Assembly: GCA_026826555.1 (NCBI GenBank)
Contig: JAKSZT010000116.1
Span: 62,001 to 126,000, forward strand
Direction: 5' to 3'
DNA length: 64,000 nucleotides
Source of the DNA: Tolypeutes matacus
Lineage: Eukaryota > Chordata > Mammalia > Cingulata > Chlamyphoridae
The first letter of the stretch is position 1; each line of letters begins with the position of its first letter. Below, in pieces: positions 36,656 to 49,759 of this stretch. Made by a program: the position numbers and the translations under genes. The notes under the pieces are model-generated. The model was not told where the DNA came from and searched no databases. It worked only from the letters and a program-made list of their open reading frames with translations.

Positions 36656-36682
36656 TAATATATTTTAAAACATTTTATATCC

Positions 36683-37261
36683 TGTTTTTGTCAGCCAAAG
36701 GTGTGCTAATGCAAAATACCAGAAATCTCTGGGACTTCATAAAGGGTATTTATTTGGGGTAGAAGCTTACAGTTACCAGGCCATAAAGCATATGTTTCTT
36801 CCTTCACCAAAGTCTGTTACTCCATCTTGGAGCAAGACAGCTGCTGACATTAGCCAGGGTTCAGGCTTTTTGGGATCCTCTTTCCCCAGGGCTGCATTTA
36901 TCTCTGGGCTCAGCTTCTCTGTTTCCTCCACATGGTCATCTGTAGACTATGAGCCTCCCTAAGCTTTGCCACCCTCCACAAGGCCAGCTGTGAACTGTCA
37001 GGTGAATGGATGTCTCTTTTGCTGGGGGCCTTCTGTCATTGCTCCTCAGAACACCAAAGTCAAAAACTACTCCAACTCTGTTCTTTTCATGTCTTTTTAT
37101 GTTTGAGAACCCACCCACCAAGTGGCGGGGCTCAACACCCTATTGACTGTGGCCCAGTCAACGCCCTTATCATAACTTAATCATGCCCAGATTAACAGAC
37201 CAGTTTACAAGCATAATAAAATATTTATTTTTGGAATTCATAATGATATCAAACTGCTACT
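36683..37261 (-). mobile_element. LTR family E, U4, with TATCC TSD
   Basis: TGTTTTTGTC to CTACT with tatcc on each side; same insertion site as U1 and U3. Confidence 0.72.
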
Positions 37262-37893
37262 TATCCATTTACCCATCTTATGCTGTATATTATTTCATGG
37301 TGTATCTTAGCACTTTATTGATGTCCTAGGCCATGGATATCATTATTGCTTTATCCATTCAATAGTCATTTAGATATATGAATTTAATTAACACATATTA
37401 TTCTTCAATCCATCCTGAATCTTGAACCTTATGAGATTATTTTTTTCTGCCTGAAGAATATTCTTTTACATTTCTTTTAAAGTGAGTTGCTGCTTGCAAA
37501 CTTTACTAGATTTTACTCATCTGTAAAATTATTTCAGATCTTCCTGAAGGATTGAGATGAATTAAATCTCAGGCCCTTGATGATCACCACTGCCTTTGAG
37601 AGCGCACTTAGGGTGGTATTTCTTCATTCTGTTGTAAATGTAATCAGTTCTTTGGAGAAGAAATTAGGGGCTTTCTGTTTTACCACCTGCTTCCTTCACA
37701 CCCCTAGCAAAATCTGTGCAATCTGGCTGTGGGGATGGGAATAATGGCACACCTCTCTGAGTTACACACCTCATTTTGGTGCACTGATTTTGTGGAGAAA
37801 GCATCGTATATCGAGTTCTTCTTGGGACCATTCTAGGGACCAGTGCAACGGTGCTCAGCACCCCATTTTCTCAATGAATGCCACCCCCAAAGT
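37262..37893. repeat. Block F of U4
   Basis: AT-rich duplicated block. Nothing coding. Confidence 0.5.
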
Positions 37894-38830
37894 GCAGCCA
37901 ATGCTTCATGAGTTCCCATTTCTCCCAGAATAAGGAGACTCCTCTTTTTTTTTTTTAAGATATTTTATTTATTCATTCATTTATCCCCCCCTTGCTGCTT
38001 GTGCTCTCTGGGTCAGCTAACCACGCCGTGCGGGCGGGCTTGCCTTCACCAGGAGGCCCCGGGAACCGAACCCGGGGCCTCCCATATGGCAAACGGTAGC
38101 CCTACTGATTGAGCCACAGCCGCTTCCCAGGAGACTCCTCTTGATCACTGTGTTCTGGGTTAATGCCCTCATTTGAGTCTTGTGTGGACTCCAGTACAGT
38201 AGATTCTTACTAACACATTGCTGTGTCGGTAAAACATTTTTATGTAGGAAATTTTGGTTAGATTCAGATAAGGGACCTTTCAATTAGGTCACATTTTGTT
38301 AGATTGCTTTAGTTTAGTTAAGGGCCTCTGATTAGATTTCAGTCACCAGAATGGTTGTCAATCCTTGTGCTGAAGTCCTACATACATGGAACACACACAA
38401 AGAGTGCTGCCACATTTACCCTGTCATGTGGGAGAGGGCTCCCAGGTCTCCTACACCTGTGGAGAGACACAAAAACTCTGGGAGGGTGAGGGAGAGGCCA
38501 TAGGCTGGAGTCAAGGAGCAGCCTGAAGCTGAAAACTTCCAGACCATAAGAGAAGGGAGAGGTGTGAGCAATTGTGTCTGATGGCCCACTGTTGAGCTCA
38601 GGGAGAAAGTGGGTTTGGAGGAGAAGGCAGAAAGAGACAGGAAGACCCAACATTTTGCCTTCGTAAGAGTCCAGGAGCAGTTGACACAGGTTAAGACAGC
38701 ACTTTTCTTGATGCCTTTATTTGGACATTTTCACAGCCTCAGATTCGTATGTTTTAACCCTAAAAATCTCCAATAAATGCCAACCTATTTCTGGTATTTT
38801 ACATTGGCAGTGCTTGGCAAACTCAAACAG
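37894..38830 (+). mobile_element. MaLR-like LTR family A, U5, interrupted by SINE
   Basis: Same family; split at 37946-38128 by a DAS SINE. The 3' end reads tggtattttacattggcag. Confidence 0.5.
37946..38128 (-). mobile_element. DAS-type SINE, minus strand, complete
   Basis: A T-run, then the reversed tRNA-like head ending ccgcttccc. Direct repeats aggagactcctct at 37933-37945 and 38129-38141. On the minus strand the B-box-like word gggttcggttcc is intact. No assembly gap here. Confidence 0.9.
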
Positions 38831-40747
38831 CTAGGGGCACAGGGATGGTGACCTGCCTGTTCCCAAATGGCTGTGTGAGCCTTCTGCCCTGTGAATTCAC
38901 CTGTAAACTGTGGGTGTCTCCACACTAAGTGAGAATGAGTACTGGTTAGACAGATGGGGAAGTGCTCTTGGTCAGCAAGCCCTGCAAGACAAGGAGTCAG
39001 GCGGAGTAGTCACAGGCTTTGGGGACTAGTATAAAGACAAAGATGGCCCAGTATGGTGTACCTATCTCATGCAGGGGTGGGCCAGTTGGGCAGGGGCAGA
39101 TAAAATCATGGGACCTGGGGTCTGGTGCATCAGAGGAGTCAGGGCACAGAGAGGAGACTTCCTGCTCCTGCTCCTTTTGCCCTTCCTTCATTCCCATGCC
39201 CTCCAGGATTGACCCTCTGAGGAGGCTCCTCTTACTCTACCCCTTCTGGGTAAAAGGCACAACTCAGGTCTCCTGCTTCCAGTTCAACATTCACCTTCTC
39301 CAACCTTGGGCCAGCTAAAGGAAGGGCAATGCCACGATGAAACCTGCTCATTTCAGGATACTAATGTCAAAATTCACATTACAGCATTGCCTACAGCAAT
39401 AATATCAACAGAATGAGCAACATTAAGCCAGTGACCCTAAGAAATAGTATGGGAATCCTAGAAAGTCCTGGGACCTATAGCTGATAAGAGTATAATTGAG
39501 GATATGAGAGAGTGCAATGTTTCCAGTAAGCCTCAAGGGTGCAGATTCCAGATATTTCTCAGAATAATTAAATATTTTTAACAGTGTTGAAAATGATGCA
39601 GACTTCTTCAATCCCAGAAGAGAGTGGACGGGTTGGATGGGAAGAAGCTGATGAACAACTGAAGAAGCTGGGATGTTAACCCGTGTTCCCAGACATTCCC
39701 CCAAGGCAGAGAGGGAATGTCCTGTTTGGGAACCAAACTCTCAGAGCCCCAATGAAAACCATCATCATAGGTTCAGGATCCGCAAAGGAGGACGGGGAGA
39801 AATCCCTGCTCAGCATTCACAGTCTCACTTAGTGAAGTGAGTCACTATATCGGGTCTTCACTGGGGAATAAGCAGAAGAAAGTCCGTCTCCTCCTGTGGT
39901 ACTAACATCCCTCTAACAGGACACGTGTTGAGAGCAGTGTGGCCTTCACACAGTCGCATCAATGTTTCTCATGTTGCATGCTCTCTCTTCCTGAGGGTGG
40001 CCTCCCCTGTCTAGACAGCTGGGGAGGGTGCTGAGGGGAGTGAGCACTTTTCCTTTATGGGTGACTGTATTTGTAAGAAGAGAGTGCCCCCCTCCAGTAA
40101 TTTTGCAGAAATCAATATCATCAAAGAACACTATGTAAGATTTCATTGTGTATTATTTTCATAATTTCTTTAAAATTATAACTTAAATATCTGAACAAAG
40201 AGTATAAAAATAATTTATATCTGTTAGGGCAAACAGACAAATTCCTTCTCTAGCCTCAACCCCCATTCCTCCTTCCTCAGAATTATCTATATTGGCAGAT
40301 TTTTGGGGGTACACATTTCTGTTTTAAAACACATGCATTCTCTAGGTTCATCCTTCCTACAACCTATCACATTTGAGAAAAATATTGGAGTACATCTTAA
40401 GAATATAAATGTTTTCTAACTTCTTAAAATACTTGATATTAGGAGTGTATCATCTAATTATGAAAGGATCATTTCTGATTTATAATAATAAAGAAAAGTG
40501 GAGTTAAGTAGAAAGCACGTGACTGCAGTTCAGTGCCTGTTTAACTTGAATCCTCATCAGAATGAAATGAAGACACTGGAAAAATATCAATGGTTGGGGT
40601 GCTTTGTAAGAAAATGCTACAATAATGGGCAGAATTGTTTTTAAAATGGTAATTTTTTAAATGCTTACCCAGAATGTAATGGAATGAAGAAGTGGTGAAA
40701 ACAACCCAGAAATTTTGAAATAAGTGGAAAGCCCATCTTTACATAAA
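38831..40747. repeat. Block B of U5
   Basis: Homologous to block B of U1; the uninterrupted L1 target word agaaaatgctaca is at about 40611. No coding support. Confidence 0.55.
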
Positions 40748-42273
<1,526 letters not shown>

Positions 42274-42489
42274 ACAAACACATTTCTGTTTTTAAATACA
42301 TGCATTCTCTAGTTTCTTCCATCCCACAACCTATCACATATGATAAAAATTTTGGAGGACAACTTAAGAGTATGAATAAATTTTCTAACTTCTTAAAATA
42401 CTTGAGATTAGAAGTATATCATCTAATTATGAAAGGATCATTTCTGATTTAAAATACTAAGGAAAATTTAAGTGAAGTAGAAATCAGGC
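42274..42489. repeat. Displaced fragment of block B
   Basis: About 216 bases matching the AT-rich tail of block B (acaaacacatttctgttttt to aaatcaggc), placed on the wrong side of the zinc-finger exon. It may be the trace of a further, otherwise deleted unit. Confidence 0.65.
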
Positions 42490-42878
42490 TGTTGTAATCT
42501 AACATGGAGGTAGACGGTGCCAGGAATGATCCAAAGAATGTTTGGGATCAGGGGTCCACACTCCATGTGGAATGCATCCAAGTTTAATTAGGCTGAAGCT
42601 GCTTTTAATACTTCAAATCTGAAAACAAAAGTAGGGCATTTTTCACTAATTTCTCAGCTTGGTCCGTGAGAGCGCTACCTCTTTCTGTGTTCCCAAACAA
42701 TCTTTCTTGGGAATTCAGACAATAACATCTTAGTGGTTTGTTCATTCTGCTCTGCCAATTCCCACTGATTTCTGTATTATGCAGTGTCCTTGCAGACATT
42801 AATTAGTTTCTCTGCCAGCAAGCATGCTTTTTAAATACTTAAGCCTTTATGCTCTGGCTCTCAGCATCTTTTCCAACA
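42490..42878 (-). mobile_element. 3' LTR of ERV-c
   Basis: 389 bp, TG to CA on the minus strand, with a purine-rich tract beside it at 42879-42895. Confidence 0.82.
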
Positions 42879-42899
42879 ATTCCCTTTATTATTCTTTGT

Positions 42900-43770
42900 A
42901 CAGGGTGACTCTGCCTGTCTTAGGTTGTCATCCACTGAAGGTCTTACCCATCACTGGCCACCAGCCAATATCCATGGACAGTGGTCTACAGAATTAAGGG
43001 TTTTAAGCAGAATCGAGTTATTGGCATGGCTGGCTTTTCAGGCATATTAATGCAGGACAGCAGGGCTTTGCGAATGCCTCCTAATACAGTTAAGAGTAGC
43101 AGAGCACCAATGATTACCATACCGAAGTTAGCAAGTACAGAGGATGATTTCCACCAATGTAAGGGGTTTATTTTATTTAATTGATCTGTCACAGTTTGCC
43201 ACAATTTGCTACCTCGAAGCATAGTATATTGATTCTGTGACATGCTCAAAATTCTTTTTTGCAAATCTGTAATTTCTATAGGTAAATTTGTGTGATGACC
43301 TATTAAAGGTTTTTTAATTTTTCCTATTCATAATTTGAATCATTGTATGGGAGAGGAGTGATACAAAAATCACTTTCATTCTAAGCACACTTCAAACCTT
43401 GTTTTATATTTAGATTATATACCTGATCTCCCATTTGTGTAACAGCCATCTTTAAGTCATTAAGATTTTTAATCTGCTCATCAATATATACCTGACTATG
43501 CCATAGCTCACTAGCATTTTTATTCCAATTTCTTACATACTGTTGTGTTTGGATATTCTCATGTAGGACAGTTTCTGCCACAGGAGCAGCTGGAATAATA
43601 TTTATAAGCCCTAATACAGCAGCTATAATTAATTCAGTCAAACTTTTGGTTCTCTTCAAATAATCATTTTTAAAGTGCAAAAGGATGTGGCTCTGAGGGG
43701 AAGACTGCCAGCAGTGATTCATGTGAACCAGAAGCCATAATAGATGTTATCATTCTATTAGAACTGCAGT
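42900..43770 (-). pseudogene. env remnant of ERV-c, transmembrane part only
   Basis: The frame 43722-43381 covers the fusion-peptide-like run (ELIIAAVLGLINII), AAPVAETVLHE, and the heptad region with NASELWHSQVY and MGDQVYNLNIKQG. The frame 43264-42986 covers the membrane-proximal region and the membrane span (NFGMVIIGALLLLTVLGGI). Near 43770 the sequence jumps directly to the integrase remnant, so the surface subunit (about 0.8 kb compared with ERV-a) is deleted. Not functional. Confidence 0.82.
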
Positions 43771-44110
43771 AGAACTATCAATCTTTTCTGCTTTTTGTAG
43801 CAGCTCCTTGGCTTGTTTATGTCTAGGTTTCAGACATCTGGAGAGGATCCAAAGCTGGCCTCCTTTATCTGTAATGATAAGAGCAAAAACCTCGACCCTA
43901 TATCCAAATTTAACTTCTGCCTTTTCCCATTGATTATTATCTTTATGCTTTCAATAAACCAGTTGTCCAATATTTCTTTCTGTATTTTTGCCTGATTTTT
44001 GCCAGAAATGCTCTGCTGCTGATGTATATGATTCTGACCTTTGGCTTAAAAAATTTATTGTAAATAATGTTTGATATAATTGTTCTCACACTTCACCATT
44101 TCCCCCTTTT
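43770..44110 (-). pseudogene. Integrase C-terminal remnant, ERV-c
   Basis: The best-preserved copy of this segment. The minus strand reads KHKDNNQWEKAEVKFGYRV, then LIITDKGGQLW and CLKPRHKQAKELLQKAEK. The plus-strand frame at 43813-43995 is its shadow. Confidence 0.6.
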
Positions 44111-46860
44111 TTGTTTTTGTAACATTTATAAATAGAGGTTTAACTGTTCATTTTTAATGATAAGAATACATATATTCACAGGCTTACTAAATCAGGGGAT
44201 ACACTGATATAATTGGCTTATTTTTGGCTAGAGTCCTGGATAGATATAAGGTAAATATTAACATATATTTTGTTTAATAAGCTTATATTGACAATTAGGG
44301 TGAGAAACAAATAACATAATTAATTAAAAGTTTAAGTCAAAGTTGAAGAAAGTTACAGAATGACAGATAAATAGAGCAGTCTTATATGTATATACGTACC
44401 AATATTTAGCTTTTCGCTGGGAAGTGTTGAAGTAGCAACTGATAGTAGACTTTTGGTTGACTGTGTTTAGGATTAATGAATTTGATACTATAGATGCCAA
44501 CTTGTGAGTATTTTGCTAATTCCTGAGGAAGGGGCCAGCCACCTCTGGAAGGAACACAACACTCCCTGGGCAGTACATTTTAAGGTTTATGCATCAATCC
44601 TTGGGAGAGTGGCCAGCTCCCCCAGGGAGGAATACAACACCTGTTGAAATGCACTTTATGTTTTTTAATTTGTTACAAAACACTGTTGATGTATTTATTA
44701 TATTAATTTCCAATATTTTTCATGAATTCTGAAAAATGTTAACTAGCAAGGCATTGGTTCATTGATAAACAAAATTTTGTGCATGATGCTTTATTTTTAT
44801 GCTTGAAGAATACTTGCCAGACTTTTTTTTTTAATACATTTGAATTCAGGACTGTCGAAACTTAAAACAAGAGTTTTACATATACATTTAATAAAACACA
44901 TTTATGTGTAATATACAAGTTTTTAAGTTACTTAAGTATGCAATGTATTGTATTAAAGCCTTGATCAGTATTTAAGTATATTATACATAATTAATAACTA
45001 TAGTAGATTATACAACAGACATCCAATGAATAAACTTTTATTTCTTAAGCATATAAGATTCTTAGTAGCATGATTAAATGACCTCAATTATTTTTTATTT
45101 TGTATAGTTTCAGACATAGGTAAAAACAAATTAGTATTTCTTATTTGGGCTGTGCGGTAATACATTAACTTGTAATTTTCATACTTTCATCTGTTTGTTG
45201 TTAACATTATAATTAGAATTGGGGTTTTGCTTACAGTGTTGAATATAAACTTGATTTATTGTTGGCTATTTTACAGGAAGGTGAATGTGGGCTGGCTTGA
45301 CTTGTTTAAGAAAATATTAAAGGAAGCTTAAGCAAGATTTAAAAGAAAGTGATAGTGACATAACTGGATAATAATTTTTTGCAACAAACTAGAAATATTT
45401 GGGACCACTGCATGCTGCAGTGGTGTTATTTTATTTTACTATATTTTACTGTAATGCACTACCACAGCAGCCTTTAATGGCTGCTTTGTTCTTTTAGCTA
45501 TAACGAAATATTATGATAATTTACATTATATTTTATTTACTATTATATTGAAACATTATATTTTCAGGAATTTTATACACTTTTAAAGTATTCACCTGAA
45601 AGTTTTATTCATTCAACTTTAATTGTTATAAAATTAGAAAATTTCTTTTAATTATAAAACAATTTTAAGTACTTCATTCAAGTTACATCACATGAACTTA
45701 ACTAATTTTTGTGTTTTACCTTTGTTTTAGGTAAAAGACCAAGTTATTTGTGACAGTTTGAAATAAAAGCTATCTTTCAGGATTTGACTTTGAGAAAGCA
45801 GGTTCAAACTTTGTGTTCTTTTAAAAGTGATAAAACCTGCTTTTCCATGGAAATGATAAGTTTAAAGTACAAGAAGCTATTTTGATAAAACAGACTTTCT
45901 TTACTGCATACTGATTATTTAGGAGAAAAACTTTGTAAATTTTTACTAAAACAGACTAACTGACTTGAGAAAATTTGAGAAAGAATAAATCTTCAACTTT
46001 ACATTATTACATTGTTTGACATTAAAGCTTTTAATTTTTTTAGAAATAGACTGCTTAAATTTTAATTAGCTTTGACCACAAAAATTCCTTTTTCACAAGC
46101 CTTTTGCACTTTTATATATATTCAGGTTTTGTCCCACATTTTACTTTGTTTCAATAACTAGTTATTTTATCTTAGGATAAAATGACTTTCTTTTCTTTAA
46201 TAATAAAAGCACATTTTATATAACTTCCATACTTAAGTTATCACAATGATTTTGGAAACTATTTCCAAGCAAACTTCTGACAACATATAATTACCATCAA
46301 CATTAAACAAACTTGTTAGAATAATGCTTTGAGTTCAACAATTTTTATTATTTTAAACTAATATCCATATTTATTTATTAATGTAAGTGCTTATATAATT
46401 TTTGGCCATTTGAATAGAGCTCTTATAATAATTTTCATTTATCAATTTAATGTTACCATCTGGAGGCTTTAAAATATATGTTGACACAGTACAAACAGAC
46501 AAATACAAAAAAGAATTATGACACACTAACAGAAATATAATGCTTACTAATTTGACCCATAATTTTCACTTCTTTGGTATGACTGTCTTCAAGCCCTCCA
46601 TCATTTCACATCTTTGATTTTATTTTCTTAAGATTTTTTCTGGAATCTGTGTTACCTGTAATATATAAGCATGTTCTTTGAAACACTTTTGTTCATAATC
46701 AGCAAGCAGCCAGGACTTAAACAGCATAAATACAGTTAAGCTCTAATTTAGAAGTTTATAGAGATATTTAACATGCATATTTTGGATTACTGCTCTTTAG
46801 GAGTACAGTTAGGCTCAAAGTTCAGATTTCTGGGATAGGCCCTTTAATTCCTGTTTTTAA
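44110..46860 (-). repeat. AT-rich pro-pol-position segment, ERV-c
   Basis: Collinear with 26905-29830 but without the L1 tail. Long stretches have no open frame. No reverse transcriptase motif is seen. Confidence 0.6.
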
Positions 46861-46877
46861 TTTTGGGTATACCCAGT

Positions 46878-47377
46878 TGTGACAGTTTGATGTAATTATG
46901 AATTCCAAAAATATAATTGAATCATGCTTGTAAACTGATCTATTAATCTGGGCATGATTAGGTTAGGATTAAAACGTTGAGCCCCACCCCTTGGTGGGTG
47001 GGGAAATGAATTTAAAAGGCAAGGCAAAGGACAGTTGAAGCAGTTTTTTGAAAAGCAGTTTTGATGTTAGAAAGAAGGCCCCAGGAGAAGAAAAGCAAGC
47101 TGTTCGCCTGATCATCTACAGCTAACCTTGTGGAGGAAACAGGAGCTAAGCCCGGAGAGAAATGCAGCCCCAGGAAGAGAGGAGCCCCAGAAGCCTGAGC
47201 CCTGGCAAACACCAGCAGCTGTCTTGCTCTAACACATGGCAATGAACTGTGGTGAGAGAAGAAACTTAACACTTTATGGCCTGGTATCTGTAAACTTCTA
47301 CCCCAAAAAAATACCCTTTATAAAAACCAACCCATTTTTAGTATTTCACCTTAACACCCCTTTGCCTAACTAATACA
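46878..47377 (+). mobile_element. LTR family E inserted in ERV-c, TSD CCAGT
   Basis: TGTGACAG to AATACA, 500 bp, with CCAGT at 46873-46877 and 47378-47382. The 3' end shows a poly-adenylation-like A-rich region and gtatttcacc, a weak match to the MaLR ending. ERV-a is uninterrupted at the same place (near 29850), which proves the insertion. Orientation is opposite to the copies in U1-U4. Confidence 0.88.
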
Positions 47378-47382
47378 CCAGT

Positions 47383-49018
47383 TGAAGGAGCAATAAAATT
47401 AGTTTCAGCTGAGGAAGGATAGACAGCTGTACTGCTTTTGGTAACTGCCTTAAGTTCTGTTACAGGCTGGAGTTAACTGTTGCTGACTGGGTAGATTTGA
47501 GCAAGGTTGAGAAATGTGCTCATATTGTTTGTCTGAGGGACTTGAGCAAGGCCTGCTTGGAAGTTTCTCAACTTATTAATGAGACTGCCATTTTTATGAT
47601 ATTTAGAATGGCATTCCTTGCCCGAGTGTAATCCTTTTTGGCTTTTTGGACACATACGAGTTGGTATTGATTTATTATTACCCATAAATGGAGCCCTTAC
47701 ACAAGTTTTGGCTTGGCAATCTTTTTTCATATCACCTGGTTTCCCACATTTAAAGCAATTTAAATTAGTAATCATAGGACTATGTACCTTTAGAGCAGCT
47801 GCAAGAAGGTTCATGTTATAGGTATAAGGCCCAATGTATTGGCATATTTTTATATAATACTATAAAGTACTTCCATTTGCCTTTATTGAATGTAAAGCCT
47901 TTTTACAATCACTGTTAGCATTTTCCAGACCAACATTAGAATAAGCATTTTTTTAAGATCAGATTCAGTTACTGTCTTGTTGACTACATCTGACAGCCTT
48001 GCTACAAATTCAGCATAGGTTTCAGTATTTCCTTGAACAATTTTTGAAAATGATTGTACAGCCTGTCCAGGGGTGGAGATTCATCACCAGGCAGCTAGGC
48101 AGTACAATCGCACTTGTATAATGACAATATCATCATATTGAGCTTGGCGAGGAATCCCAGCCCAATGAACTTCTCCTAATATTTGTTCAGCATTAATAGA
48201 CACTGGTAGATTTTCCTGTTGATTTCATCATGCTACAATATTAGTTTCATCAGCCCACCAAGTTTTAAATTGTAAAAATTCTGCTGAGTTAAGAAAAGCT
48301 TGAGCTAACAAATCCCAATCCCAGGGTATTAATCTGTTTGCTTGTGCCCTTTCTTGCACCAATACTTGAGTATAAGGAGAATTTACACCCTATTGAGTGC
48401 ATGCTTGTTTTAATTTTTTGATAGTTTTGAAAGGAATAGGAGCATGCCCATATTGTACACCCCCTTGGGGATTGTTAACATGTACTGGAATTTGAGTTAC
48501 TGTTATTGGAAAAGTAAAAAAAAATTATTGCATAGCCTCTGAATTTCCTTCTCTGCTACCCTGTGCTATACTTTTCATAATTGAAGAGGATTGTGCTGGT
48601 ACAAAAACCGAAACTTTTGGAGCATCATCAAATGTTGTAAAGGATGGATCAGTAGATACATTAGTAGGAGCAGACTCTGGATCAAATGGCAATAAATCAT
48701 CTTTTGGAAGGGACGGCTTAACGACCACTGTAAAATTTCCATAGCTTCCTTTTTCCTTTTTTTTTTCTTTTTATTAGAAATGAGTATGAAAAAATTAATG
48801 AAAAAGCAAAAAAAGATAATCTCATATTTTCATTAAAATCATCATTTGCTTGTTCTGCTACAGTTTTAGCAAAAGCAGTATTCATTTTAATATCTTCATT
48901 TTCATCTGATTGTAATGCTTCAGGAGTAACAGAAATAAGACTATACAAAGACCATACATGAATGGGAATTATTTTTCCCCTTTGAGAATTTCTTTTTAAA
49001 GCTTTCATTACTAAAAGT
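47383..49018 (-). pseudogene. gag remnant of ERV-c
   Basis: Capsid-polyprotein remnant. The frame 47814-47473 includes both nucleocapsid knuckles in altered form: the first (CFKCGKPGDMKKDC) has aspartate in place of histidine, the second (CPKSQKGLHSGKEC) has serine in place of the second cysteine. Upstream pieces, including 48728-48525 and 49026-48718, are out of frame with each other. ERV-a has a different set of lesions in the same motifs. Confidence 0.78.
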
Positions 49019-49759
49019 ACAGCCACTTCTTCATGAGTTCCCGTTTCTCCCAGACTTACAAGACCCCTCCTGATTCCTGTCCCCTCAATTAATGCCCTTG
49101 TTTGAGTCTTGTGTGGACCCTGGAAAAGTATGTTCTTATTAACTGATTGCTCTGTGTGTAAGCCTTTTGTATTAGGACATTTTGGTTAGATTCAGATAAG
49201 GGAGCTTTTGTTTAGGTCATTTTTGTTAGATTTCCCTAGTTTAGTCAAGTGCCTCTAATTAGATTTCAGGCACTAGGATGGACCACAATCATTCTGCTGA
49301 CATCCTACATACATGGGACACACCAAGAAAGTGTGTTGCCATGTTTACCCTGCCATGTGGGAGAGAGCTCCAGGCTCTTCTAAACTTGTGAAGAGACACA
49401 GAAACCCTGAGTGGCTGAGGGAGAGGCCAGAGGCTGGAGTCATGGAGCAGCTTGAAGCTGAAGATATCCAGTCCAGAGGAGAAGGGAGAGGTGTAAGCAA
49501 TTATGTCCGATGGCCCACTGTTGAGCTCAGGGAGAAAGTGACTTTGGAGGAGAAGGCAGAGAGAGACAGGCATGCTCAACATTTTGCCTTGGCAGGAGTC
49601 CAGCAGCAGCTCACTCTTGTGAAAACAGCATTTTTGATAATGCCTTGGTTTGGACATTTTCACAGCTTCAGAACTGTAAGCTTTAACCCTAATAAATTCC
49701 AATAAAAGCCAACCTATTTCTGGTATTTTGCATTGGCAGCACTTGGCAAACTCAAACAG
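49019..49759 (+). mobile_element. MaLR-like LTR family A, U6
   Basis: Best-preserved 3' half: AATAAA and ccaataaaagcc, then tggtattttgcattggcagc and ggcaaactcaaacag. Both strands have accidental open frames of about 130 codons (49289-49705) that break in the other copies. Confidence 0.55.

Larger units (their letters stand above)
22046..37893. repeat. Unit U4 of the array (finger exon replaced by inverted ERV pair)
   Basis: Order: LTR-A 22046-22775, block B 22776-24389, last 57 bases of the zinc-finger tail 24390-24446, ERV-a (minus) 24447-31590, telomeric repeat 31591-31666, ERV-b (plus) to 35843, upstream part of the zinc-finger exon 35844-36041, L1 fragment 36042-36165, spacer with an L1 tail, LTR-E 36683-37261, block F 37262-37893. 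The missing finger repeats amount to roughly 1.2 kb compared with U1. Confidence 0.82.
42490..49018 (-). mobile_element. ERV-c, betaretrovirus-like provirus fragment, minus strand
   Basis: Third copy of the family, collinear with ERV-a: 3' LTR, env (surface part deleted), integrase C-terminal remnant, AT-rich segment, and gag with a later LTR-E insertion. No 5' LTR. Its outer flanks differ from those of ERV-a. The gag end joins LTR-A of U6 at a short overlap (aaagta). Confidence 0.8.

Noticed and set aside
38020..38128. tRNA-like head with a B-box, possible tRNA gene
   Set aside because: It is the head of a DAS SINE with an A-tail and target duplications; no complete cloverleaf is expected.
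49289..49705. Two opposing frames of about 130 codons, possible gene
   Set aside because: Both lie in a family-A LTR and are broken by stops in the other five copies.
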